The notes beneath the pieces were generated by a model that saw only the letters and a program-made list of their open reading frames with translations, did no database searches and was not told where the DNA came from. A stretch of DNA of 64,000 nt from Pyropia yezoensis (lineage: Eukaryota; Rhodophyta; Bangiophyceae; Bangiales; Bangiaceae), in contig CM020619.1 in NCBI GenBank assembly GCA_009829735.1, positions 25,693,554 to 25,757,553 of the forward strand, given 5' to 3'. Position 1 is the stretch's first letter, and every line of letters starts with the position of its first letter. The translations under genes and the position numbers were made by a program. Below are positions 42,455 through 52,491 of this stretch, one piece after another.

Positions 42455-43681
42455 ACAGCAGCGGCGGTGGAGTCCCCCCCCCCCCCCCCCCCCACCCCCC
42501 GCCCTCCCCCCGCACCAGTGGCCACCCAGCCGGCGTGGCAGGCCGTCGCCCCTGCCCGTCGGGGGCGTCGTTGCCTCGCGCGGGGGGGCGGCACGCCCGC
42601 ACGCCCGCTCCCCCACCCCCCCCCCCCCCCCCGCCCGCCCGCCCGCCCGCCCGCCCGCCCGCCCGCCTGCCTGCCCGCCCGTCACGCGGGGCGGCAGCCG
42701 CCGCGTCGCTGGCGCGGCAGCGACCGGCAGAGGCAGCGTCGTGGCAGCCCCACTGCCCACCCACCCTTCCCCCCCCCCCCCCCCCCCATCCCGCGTAGCC
42801 GTGGCGGCGGCGGCGGCCGCCAGCCATGGCAGTCTGGCACAAACGCCCCCCCTCCCCCCCCCCCCCCCCTCGTCCCTCCCCCCCACCCCCCCCCGCCACC
42901 CCTGCCGCCGCCGCCGCCGCCTCTTCCCCCCCCCCCCCCCGCCCCCCCGCCCCTCTCCCCCCCCCCCTGACACACCCGTCCGCTTCCCCTCCCCACCAAA
43001 CGCCAGCCCGCGGGCACGCACGCGCGCACGCGGCCGCGGCGGCCGCCGCGGCGGCCGCCGCTGCCGTCGCTGCCGCTGCCGCTGCCGCTGCCACCCGCCG
43101 CCGCCGCCGCCGTTGTCATTGCGGCGGCGGCGGCGGCAGTGGCGGTCGCAAGTGGCGGCGGCGGTGGCAGCAGCGGCCATGGGGGGGCAGCCGCGTGGGC
43201 GGTGGCCACGCGGCGCGCCCCCAACCCCCCCCCTGGCTACACGCCCCTCACCGTCGACGGACCCACGTTGGCAGGGGGGGGGGGGGGGGGCTGGCCGGGG
43301 CGTGCGGGAGGGGTGGACTGGCGGGGGCGGGGGGGGGGAGGGAGGGAGGGGGGGAGGGGGGAGAGGGGGGGTGCCGCTCCCCCCCCTCCCCCCCCTCACG
43401 CCCGGCGTGTGCGTGTGACCCCCCCCCCCCGTCCCCGCCGCCGGTGCGGGGGGCGAGGCGGGGCGGGCGGCCGCCCCATCCGCAACCCCCCCCCCCCCCT
43501 CCCCTCCCCCCCTCTCTCCCTCCCCCCCCCCTCCCCCTCTCCCCTTCCCACCCACCCCTCCCCCCCCCTCCCCCTCTCCCCCACCCCCACGCGCAGGCTT
43601 GCCACCCACCCACCCACCCACCCCCCCCCCCCCCCCCCCTACGCCCTCATCTGTCGTTTCCCGCCCCCCCCCAAACCCGCC
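42455..43681. other. Poly-C/poly-G low-complexity block upstream of the Gly-rich gene
   Basis: Contains CCCG tetranucleotide repeats (42631-42680), CGC triplets and many C or G runs over 10 bases. ORFs of several hundred codons exist on both strands only because stops are absent by composition. Confidence 0.6.
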
Positions 43682-45233
43682 ATGCCCCGCCGATGGCGTG
43701 GCCAGTCCCCGTCCCCGTCCCGCGGCGGCACGTCGCTGCTGCCGCTGCCGCGCCCGCCGGTGGCGGCCGACGCGCCGCCGCCGCCGCCGCTGCCGTCGTG
43801 GGGGCGGCCCCGGGGGGAGGCGGGGTCTCCCCCGCGGGGCGGCGGCGGCGGCAGCGGCGGCGGCGGCAGCGGCGGCAGCGGCGGCGGCGGCAGCGGCGGC
43901 AGCAGCGGCGGTGGCGGCAGCGGCGGCGGCGGCCGGCGGGCGACGGCCGCTGCCGCAACGGCGCCGGCACCGGCACCGGCACCGGCACCGGCACCGCCAG
44001 CAGCCTTCCCGCCGGGGGGGGGGGCCGCCGAGGCGGCGGTGGCCAGCCGGTGGCGCCCGTGGGCCCGCGCCGGCCACGCCCTGCGGCTGCGGTCGTGCTC
44101 GGGGCGGCTGCCAGGCGGCGGCGGCGGCGGCGGTGGGGGTGGCGGTGGCGGTGGCGGCACTGGCGGCGGCGGCGGGGGTGGCGGCGGCGGGGGTGGGGGT
44201 GGTGGCGGCGCGTCTGGCCTGCGGGGGCGCCAGCCCCCCGCGCGCGCATTCACGGGCGGCCGCGGGCGCGCCGCGTCCCCCCCCAAGCGCGTCGACGACG
44301 GCGCAGACGCGGGCCACGGCGGCGGCGGCGGCGGCGGGTGCCATGCCGAGGACGACCCCAGCCCGGCGGTGGCGGCGTGGGTGGTGAGCTGCGTGACCCC
44401 CCCCCCCCCCCGCCCGGCTCTGCGGCCAGCACCACCACCACCACCGGCTGGGGGAGCAGCGACGACAGCTGGGCAGACGGCGGCGGCGGCGGTTTCGGCG
44501 GCGGCGGCGGTGGCGGTGGCGGTGGCGGCGGCAGCGGCGGCGGCGGCGGCGGCGGGTGGGCGGACCTCGACTGGGGCACCCGCCGCGCCTTTACCGCCGC
44601 CACCCGCCGGCGGCGGCGGTCGTCGAGCGTGGCGGCGAGCCAGGCGGTCGACGCGTACCGCGTCTTTGACGAGGCGGACGTGTGGGCGGCGGCGAGCGGC
44701 AGCCGCCGCCGCGCGCGGCGGCGGTTTGTGACGGGCCGCCCGCGGGGGCGGCGGTCCCGGGGGGAGCAGGGGCGGGGGGGGGGGGACGCCCCAGACGCAG
44801 ACGGGCCGCCCACCGCGGCGCGTGCAGCGCGGGCAGCGGGGGGGGCAGCGGGGGGGGCGCCGGGGGGGGGGGGGGGTGGGGGGGGGGGAGGGAGGGGGAC
44901 GGGAGGGCGAGGGGGTGGGCCAAGGGGGGGGGGGGGGGTGGGGGGGCGACCCGCGGCGAGTACCACGACGACGATGACGACGATGGGGGGGGGGGGTGGG
45001 GGGGGGTGGGGACCAAGGACGGCCCCTCTAGCATGGGGGGGGGAGGGGGGGGATGGCGCCTGCTGGGCGGCGGGGGGGGGGGCAAGGGGGGCCACAGCAG
45101 CGGCGGGGGGGCGGGGGCGGGGGGTCCCCCCCCTGGGGGGGACGCCGCCGCCCACGGCGCCCCCGACGATGAGTACGAGGTGTTTGTGGGGCGGTCCAGC
45201 CCCCGCCGGGCCTTGGCGGGGCTGCCGTCGTAG
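43682..45233 (+). CDS. Gly-rich low-complexity protein, unknown function; frame shifts in homopolymers
   Basis: A plus-strand gene is suggested by non-repetitive, protein-like stretches lying in the same orientation but three frames: MPRRWRGQSPSPSRGGTSLL (start 43682), then GWGSSDDSWADG and WADLDWGTRRAFTAATRRRR with VDAYRVFDEADVWAAASGSR (about 44445-44720), then EYHDDDDDDGG and DDEYEVFVGRSSPRRALAGL before a TAG at 45231-45233. Between them are poly-Gly/Ala repeats and C/G runs of 9-16 bases (for example 44396-44412, 44861-44890), where single-base errors are likely. No domain recognised. A chain of exons cannot be excluded. Exact protein length cannot be given. Confidence 0.4.
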
Positions 45234-45757
45234 CTGGCGCCCGCGTCTGCCCGGTGCGGGCGGGGGGCACGTGGACGAGGGGCCGGGGGGGAGGGCGGGG
45301 GGGAGGGGGTGGGGGGGGGTTGGACGGCGACCGCGGGCGCGGTGGGTGGCGGCCGCGTCCCGGAATACGCTGCCATCCCCCCCGGGCCAGACATGGCGGC
45401 GGCGACGCGGGCGGCACCGGCTGGCGGGCCCTGACGCGGGGAGGAGGGAGACGAGGCGGAGAGAAAAAAAGAGCAAGGATCCACAGGCTGGCGGGAAGGG
45501 ACCCCCCGCGGGGCACGTCCACGAGCGGCACGCCGCGCGCCGCGGCGCGCGCGGCGCGCCGCCGCCCACGTGCAACGCGGGGTGCCCCGATGGCCCGCAC
45601 GCATTCCATGCCCGCCCCACCCGTCTATGCTACACCGCGGCGGCATGCAAACGCCCCCCCCACCCCCCCCCCCCCCGGCCTCTCCCCTCACTCCGCTCCC
45701 CCCCCCCCCCCCCCCCCCCTAGCCAACGTCGAGCACGTGCAGGGTTGGCGGGCGCGC
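45234..45757. other. Intergenic, G-rich then C-rich
   Basis: Separates the Gly-rich ORF from the aminotransferase 3' end. Includes a GCGCGCC-rich palindromic patch at 45530-45560 and poly-C at 45655-45720. No gene. Confidence 0.4.
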
Positions 45758-47020
45758 TCACTTCTTGAGGGCCTCAAAGAAGGGCCGCAGCGCCGCGCCC
45801 GTCGCCTCAATGTCAGAGGTGGTGACGCCAGAAAAGGCAAACCGCACGTACCGCTGGACCTCCCCCTCGAGGGGGGTGCCAAAATGGGCGCGCGTGCAAA
45901 AGCTGACGCCCGTGCCCTTGAGCACCGCCCGCCGAAAGTCCTCCAGGCTGTCCGTGCCCACCAGCGCCATGGCGCCCGTCACGTTGACCATCATATAAAA
46001 GGTGGCCTTGGGGATGAGTGGCACAAAGCCGGGGACGGTGGAGAGCTCCTTGGCCAGCAGGTCCCGCCGCACCTCCAGCTCCTTCACCATGTTCTTGGTA
46101 AACGCCTTGGCGTCGGGGTGGGTCAGCGCCGTGACGCCCGCCTTTTGGATAAAGTGGGTGGTGCACGCCTCGTCGTTGGTGTTGATCTTGGTCACCGCGT
46201 CCACAATCGCCTGGGGGCCCAGCACCGCCCCCAGCCGCCAGCCCGTCATGGCAAACGACTTGGAGTAGGTGTAGGCGCAGATGGTGCGGTCGGCCATGCC
46301 GGGGAGGACCGCCATGTGCACAAAGTCCGAGGTGTCAAAGTCGCTAAACGTGATCTGGTAGTAGGGGTCGTCCGACATGACAAACAGGTCGTGCTTGACC
46401 GAAAACGCCGCGAGTGCCTCCATCTCGGCGCGGGTGTGCGCCACGCCAACGGGGTTCTGGAAGTTGTTGACAATGATGGCCTTGGTCTTGGGCGTCACCA
46501 GCTTCTCCAGCACGTCAATATCCAGCGCCCAGCCGCCATCCTTCTCCACATACTCGTAGGGGGTGGCGGTGAGGTTGAGGAACTTGGCCATGGACTCGTA
46601 GATGGGGTAGCCCGGCGACGGGAAGAGCACCTCCTCCCCCTCATTGACGCAGACCATGAGGAACTTACCAATGGCGGGCTTGCCGCCCGACTGCACGCTC
46701 ACATTCTCGGGACCGTACGACAGGCCAAACGTCTCGTTGTAGTGGTCGGCGAGGGCCTTGCGGAGCTCGGGGATGCCCGCCGCGGCGCAGTAGCCCGTGT
46801 GGCCCGCGTCGAGCGCGTCCTTGCACGACTGCACGACGCAGGCGGGGGTGGAAAAGTTGAGGTCCCCAATGTGGAAGGGCAGCACCTTGGCCCCCGACGC
46901 CTTGAGGGCGCCCGCCTCCTGCGCCACCACGTAGGCCGTCTCGGTACCGAGGCGGGCAAGGCGGGTGGCCAGCGCGGGGCGCGACGGGCCGTCGCCGCCG
47001 CTGCCAGTGCCGCGACCCAT
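45758..47020 (-). CDS. Class I/II PLP aminotransferase (aspartate-aminotransferase-like), 420 aa
   Basis: Transfers an amino group between an amino acid and a 2-oxo acid using pyridoxal phosphate. Fold type I landmarks in order: GYCAAAGIPELRKALADHY (~77-94), SVQSGGKPAI (~108-117, cofactor phosphate region), NNFQNPVG (~185-192, substrate-binding Asn; usually NPxNPTG), MSDDPYY (Asp217 to the pyridine nitrogen, Tyr220/221), the Schiff-base lysine in YSKSFAMTGWRLG (Lys254), and RFAFSG near the C-terminus with the carboxylate-binding Arg. Length is normal for the family (about 400). The N-terminal ~20 residues are Gly/Arg-rich and not clearly a transit peptide. Aspartate is the most likely substrate, but alanine or other acids are possible. 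Divergent from the bromodomain gene, sharing ~1.2 kb of upstream DNA. Confidence 0.9.
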   Translation of the reverse strand: MGRGTGSGGDGPSRPALATRLARLGTETAYVVAQEAGALKASGAKVLPFHIGDLNFSTPACVVQSCKDALDAGHTGYCAAAGIPELRKALADHYNETFGLSYGPENVSVQSGGKPAIGKFLMVCVNEGEEVLFPSPGYPIYESMAKFLNLTATPYEYVEKDGGWALDIDVLEKLVTPKTKAIIVNNFQNPVGVAHTRAEMEALAAFSVKHDLFVMSDDPYYQITFSDFDTSDFVHMAVLPGMADRTICAYTYSKSFAMTGWRLGAVLGPQAIVDAVTKINTNDEACTTHFIQKAGVTALTHPDAKAFTKNMVKELEVRRDLLAKELSTVPGFVPLIPKATFYMMVNVTGAMALVGTDSLEDFRRAVLKGTGVSFCTRAHFGTPLEGEVQRYVRFAFSGVTTSDIEATGAALRPFFEALKK

Positions 47021-48222
47021 GGTGGAGGGAGGGGTGGGCGAGGGGAAGGGAAAGGATACAGTAACGAGCGGTGGCAGCAGGGGAGGGAAGGAAGGCGGGC
47101 GTGGTCAACAGCGGGGGCGGGATGGGCGAGGATGCTACGCGGGGAGGTCAGGTGGACAGACGTGCGGCAATGGTCTGGCCACGACGCGGACGTTCTGCGC
47201 ACGGGGGGAGTGCGGGCCAAGGGGAAACCGAGACCAGCTGGTCTGCAGGAGAGGGGATGCGAGGCAGAGCCACTGACACCCCCTGGACGGTGGCGGGGCG
47301 GGACAGGGACCCTTCTTTGCACACCGCCCCCGCGCCTCTCGATCTGGCTAGTCTGGGGATGCGTCCATGCGCCTGTCCCCCTCGCTGGAAGCCGCGCCCA
47401 CGGCCGGCAGCGGGGCGCCAGATCTCGTCCGGCACGGATGAGTGTTGAACGCAACGGTCCACCTATGGGTGCACGCGCCTGCTGGTGCCGGCTCAGTCGC
47501 ACGACCACACGTTGGACTGCACGACGCCCATTGGTCAATGCAGATGGGGCATTGGAAACCCAATGGAAATCTCCACACGGTGTACTTGCTCACTCCTGTT
47601 TTCCTCTTCTGCACTTGCCCCAGCATCGTACATGTACTTGTTTCTTCCAGTCGCTGTGAACCATACTGATCAACCAAAACTCTCTCGTGCCACGTGTGCC
47701 TATACCCACTTATGGTTTTTTTTTGGCGCGCACCGCTCGTGGCGCCCTCGACCCCCGCGTGGCGAGCGTCGACCCCGCCCGCCCGCCCCGCCCGCCCATC
47801 ATCCCCCCCGGCCACGGCCATAGCCGACGGGGCGGCGGTGGCGACCGCCCGACACCCCCCCCCCCCGGCCCCCTTGCCGTCGCCGCGCGGCCGCCGGACC
47901 GGCACCGTCGCCCCGCTCGCTCTCCCACGTTACCTGCTCCAAGTCCTCGCTGTCGCTTTCCTCCTGGGGGGGTGGTGGACAGGCCACCGCCTGGCAGTCC
48001 GGCCGCCCACACGCCTCGGGGATCTGTTCCGCGCGCTGCTTGGGCAGCCGCCGCTCCGTTTTTTCCCCTCCTTGCCCCTTTGCCCTCTGCTACGTCTGCC
48101 TCCCCCCCCCCTCACCCCCCCCTTCCTCCTCCTTTCCCCTGCCCCCTTCCCCGTCTCTTCCATCTGCCCTCTCTTCCTCTCTCTCTCACGCCCCCTTCCC
48201 CCCCCCCCCCCTCTCCCGCGCG
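47021..48222. promoter_or_regulatory. Shared upstream region of aminotransferase and bromodomain genes with CCAAT boxes
   Basis: No domain-like ORF. Three CCAAT-box cores within 35 bp: ATTGG at 47530 and 47551 and CCAAT at 47560. NF-Y binds such boxes in eukaryotic promoters; that it does so here is inference. Just before the bromodomain gene the DNA is very pyrimidine-rich (48095-48215). Confidence 0.45.
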
Positions 48223-51200
48223 ATGGCGACGGAAGATGTCTCCCAGCGGTTGTCCTCCCTCCAAGACGAGGAGGCGGCGATCCTCCGCGAGCTCCGCGCC
48301 ATGGACTCGGCCGCCACGGGCGAGGCGTCGGCCGCGTCGGGCCCCATCGGCGTCCACCCGCCGCCGCCGCCGCCGCCGCTGCCGCCGCTGCCACCCGTGG
48401 CCACGACGGCGGCGGCGCCTAGCTCCTCCCGCCGCGGTGGAGGGGCGGGGCGGGCGGGGGACCCCGCCGACCCCCTGGTGGCCTTGAATGCCCTGTTGGG
48501 CGAGTGTGAAAAGGAGGTGCGGACGGCCAAGGGCTACGTCGCCGCCGGCGTGGAGCCCATCAAGATTGTGCGGGTGCCCCGGGGAGTGACGCCGCCAAAG
48601 CGCGCCACCTTTTTGTCGGTACGTTTCCTGTGAGGGGTGGGGGTGCAGGGGGGGGGGGGGGGGGGGGGGAATGGGAAGGGCGGGTGTGTGCGTGCCAAGC
48701 GGGTCAGAAGCGGGTAGGGCGTGAGCCAAGGTGGCAGATTCGGGGCATCGGTCGGGGGGGTTGCGCCGCGCGGGAGTAGAGGACTGTTAAGGGAGCCGAG
48801 GGCAGGGAGGGGGGGAGCTGGGCGGGTGCCGCGCGGATTGGAAGGCGGGGTCGTTTGGCTCGACGGGCAGGTGGGTGTGTTCCTCGCCGCCGGTGGTGGC
48901 GCCGCTGCGCAGCCCACTCTGACCCGCCCTGCCCCTCGCCTCCTTTGGTTCCGTCCATGTTCCCCACCTCCCCTCTGGCGTCCCCGCCCACTGCCCGACC
49001 TTCCCGCCCCCCCCCCTTCCTCCTCCTGGCACCGGCAGCACCCCAAAAAGACAGGCGTGGACTTTACCGTCCCCGTCACCCTCCCCGAGTACACCGCGAT
49101 GATCGCCAACCCCGTGACGCTGAACGACATCCGCGACCGGACGCGGGCGGCGGCCTACCCCTCTGTCGACGCCTACCTCGACGACATGCGCGCACTAGCG
49201 GCCAACACCGCCGCGTTCAACACCACTGCGGACGTGCAGTGGGTGGTGCAGCACGCGGCTTTGCTGCTCGAAGCGGCAGAAGACGCGGTCGCCCACCGGC
49301 GGGTGGCGCTGGACGCGGCTGCCGCCGCGGTGGCGGCGGCGCCCCGGGGGGCGGGGCGCTCCAGTGGGGGTCTCCCGCCGGCGCGGGCGACAACTCATGG
49401 CGGCTACCCCTCCGCCGCCGGCCGCGGGGTCGGTGGGGGCGGTGCCAAGCGCAAGCGCGGCGCCGCGGCGGGTCCAGAGCCCGACGTCGCCGGCGCCGCC
49501 GCGGACCCTTACCCCGCCGTTGGAGAGGACATCCAGGTGGTGTGGGCGGGCGACGGCGCGTGGTATAAGGCGCGCGTCCTTGCTCGCGGCCCGGGGGCAA
49601 CGACGGAGGTCCACTACACTGAGGACAACTCGACCGAGTGGGTGGACCTGGGGCGCTCAAAGTGGCGCCGCTTTGGGGGGGCGGCGGTGGCTGGCCGTGC
49701 TACGCCAACCAAGAGGCGTGCCGCAGCGGGCGGGGCGGGGGTGGTGGGCACCGCCACTGGGATGGGCACGACCACTGGCGTGGGGCTTGCGACCGGAGCG
49801 GACGCGCGGCGGCGCAAGAGCGTCGGCTCCCTCAGCGCCACCGATGGGGCCACGTCGGGTCTTCCCCCCGCGGGCGCCGCTGCTGCTGCTGCTGCCGCCG
49901 CCGCGGCGGCCGCCGCGGCGGCCGGTGGCGGCGTGACGCCTGCCGACCTCACCGCCCTGCGCACCGAGGTGCTGTCGCGGGTGGATGAGGCGGAGCGGAC
50001 GCTCCTCGCGGAAATCCGCTATTATTTTGGCCGCCTCGAGGCGGTGGTGGACCGGTCCGCAAAGGCGGCCGCGTCAGCCGACGCTGTGGCGGACCTGGCG
50101 GGGCACGTCAAGGCGGCTGCCTCGTCGACGGCGGCAGAAATGGGTGCTCTGCGAGCACTGGTGACCCGGCCGGCGCCTCAACGACTGCCCTTGTCGCCGC
50201 TGCCGCTGTCGCTGACGGTGGCCGATGCTCGAGAGGCCATGGGCGACGGCGTCGGCGGCGGCGGCGGCGCGGCGGACCGGGCAGGGGGTGAGGGCCGGCA
50301 GCCCGGGGGGCCAGCAGCAGTGGCGGCGGCCACGTCGCTGCGGATGCTGCCGCCCAAGACTCCTGCTTACCCTTACATCCCCTCTGTATCTGTGGGCGAC
50401 ACCCCGCGGCCGGGCGCGGGGGCCGGTGCGGAGCGGAGCCTTGCGGCAGCGGGTGCCCCCGCCAAAGATGCGGATGAAGGCGACCCGATGGACGTGGAGG
50501 GAGGCGCGGAGGCGGACGCAGATGCTGCCAATGCGCCAGCCAACGCCACGAGTCTCGAGCGGTCTTTGCCATCAGAGGTCGGTCGTCGGGCGGGAGACGC
50601 GGGCAGCCCTCCTCGGCGGCGTGCCGGCGCGCGCAACGGCGAGTCAGCTTCGGACGCGACGGCCAACGGTGGGCGTGCGCCAACGACTAACGCCACTCCT
50701 GTTCGCCGCCCGTCGACGGCGTCGTCCACCCGGTCGGGCGACGGGGACGACGACAGCGGAAGCGACAGCAGCGTTAGTGACGGCAGCGGCAGTGGTGCCG
50801 GCGGTCGTCGCCGCGGCGCTCGCGCTGCGGGAGCGTCCCGCACCCCCCCGTCGTCGCCGTCGGCCTCTGAGGCGTCGGCGCCACCACGGACTAGCGGCGC
50901 CACGCGCGCGTCAGCGTCGCCCCCACGATTGCGGGGTGGTGCGGCGGCGGCGACGGCGACGCGGGAGACGTCACCGCCGGGCGCGACGGGCCCGTCGGGC
51001 GGGGCAACGGGCGCGACGGGTGTGGCGGGTGGCGGCAAGGGGCTCTCCCCCGTGGACACCAGCGTCGGGGAGGGTGATGCGGGGCACGGCGACCCGGCAG
51101 ACAGGGCACCCCGTGTGAGCAAAGGCGGCGGCGGCGGCAGCAGCGGTGGGAGCGCCGCGTCAGACGATCCGGCTGCGCGGGGCACCAGCCCTGGTGCGGC

Positions 51201-52491
51201 CGCCGGCTCCCCGCCACCCCCCGCCACCACACGGGAGGCATCAGTCGACGGCCACCGGGGAGGTGCGTCCCTGTCGACACCAGCGGCGGCACCTGGGAGG
51301 CCCTCCTCCCCTCCTCGCTCGGCGGCTGCGTCTGCGCCTGTGGCGGCGGTGGCTGCACCCCGCTCGCGCTCCCCGTCGGCCGCGCCGTCGGGGCCGTCTG
51401 AGGCAGATGGTGGGCGGACCAGCCCTGGTGCACCACCAGGGGATGACCGCGCCAGCCGCGGGGTCCCCCGTGGCAGCGGTGGCGACCGCCCCCCGCGAGA
51501 CCCTCTTGGTGGGGGCGGCGGCGGTGGCGGTGGGCGTGGCGCCACCCCTTCGGAGCGCTCCCGCCCCAGCCCGGCACTGGACGACGCGTTCCGCGGCGGT
51601 GGCGGCCGCCCATCGTCGGCGCCTGTCAGGGAGCGCTCCCGCGGCGGTGGCGGCGGCGGCCGGTCCTCGGACGAGGAAAGCGGTCGGGGCGGCCGCGGGC
51701 GGCGGTGGGACTACCGGGACCCACCCCCACGCGACCGGCGGGAGCACCGCACCCCGACTGGCAGCGCGCGGGCGTCGCCGGCCGCGGCCGACCGGGATGG
51801 CTGGGAGCGGCGGGGGCGCGACCGCCGCGACAGCCGCGACCGGGACGCTGGTGGCCGCGGCAGCCGCGACCGCGACAGTCGTGACCGCGACAGCCGTGAC
51901 CGCGACAGCCGTGACACGGCGGGGCGCGGCGACCGCGGCGACCGCGGCGACCGCGGCGGGCGCAGTGTCGGTCGGGGCGACGGCCGACCGTCGGTCGATG
52001 GCCGCGGCGGCGACGGCCGTGAGCGGCGTGGCGGCGACAGCCGCGACGGCCGCGACGGCCGCGACGGCGGTGGGCGCCTGGCCGCCCGGCGCGGGGGCGA
52101 CCGGGACAGCCGGGACAGCCGGGACAGCCGCGGCAGCCGGGGGAGCCCGCGGGAGCCTCGCGAGGCGCCCCCCCGCCGGGAGCGGCGGGACGATGGCGGC
52201 CGCGCCGACCGCGTCGGAAGGGGGCGGGGCGGCGCCGGTGACGGCGCCGCCGCCGGCGGCAATGGTGGTGGGGGGGGGAGGGGCGGCGCCGGCGCCGGTG
52301 CCGGCGCCGGTGGCCCCCCCGGTCGCCCCGACGGCCGACGCGGCGGCTCCCCCTCCCCGGCCAGTGACGGGGGCAGCGACGGTGGGGGCGGCAGCGGCAG
52401 CGGCAGCGGCAGCGGCAGCGGCAGCAGCGGCAGCTCCACCAGTGGGAGCAGCGGCAGCACCCCCGGCGGCGGCGGCGCCATGGAGTCGTGA
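48223..52491 (+). CDS. Bromodomain-Tudor chromatin reader, ~1282 aa, one intron
   Basis: Exon 1 (48223-48618, 132 aa) ends RATFLS at a GTACGT donor; the 420-bp intron ends GGCAG, and exon 2 (49039-52491) starts HPKKTGVDFTVPVTLPEYTA in phase 0. The joined sequence forms a bromodomain (~83-215): helix Z within LVALNALLGECEKEVRTAK, an extended ZA loop, PEYTAMIANPVTLNDI and DDMRALAANTAAFN with the acetyl-lysine-type Asn193. A Tudor-like domain follows (~294-344: GEDIQVVWAGDGAWYKARV, EVHYTEDNSTEWVDL). Then come poly-Ala, a coiled-coil-like segment (~430-510, VLSRVDEAERTLLAEIRYYF) and a ~700-residue disordered Ser/Arg/Asp/Gly-rich tail with RDSRDRDSRD repeats. Predicted nuclear reader of acetylated and possibly methylated histone. 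The exon 1 reading runs 5 codons into the intron before a stop, so splicing is required. Confidence 0.82.
48619..49038 (+). other. Intron of the bromodomain-Tudor gene
   Basis: GTACGT donor and GGCAG acceptor, 420 bp, phase 0. A G run at 48651-48669 near the donor. Splicing reunites the bromodomain. Confidence 0.8.

Noticed and set aside
42826-45768. Single 980-codon ORF
   Set aside because: Starts in poly-C and runs out of the likely gene into downstream repeats. Only its central part (about 44.4-44.76 kb) is protein-like; the likely gene uses other frames before and after.
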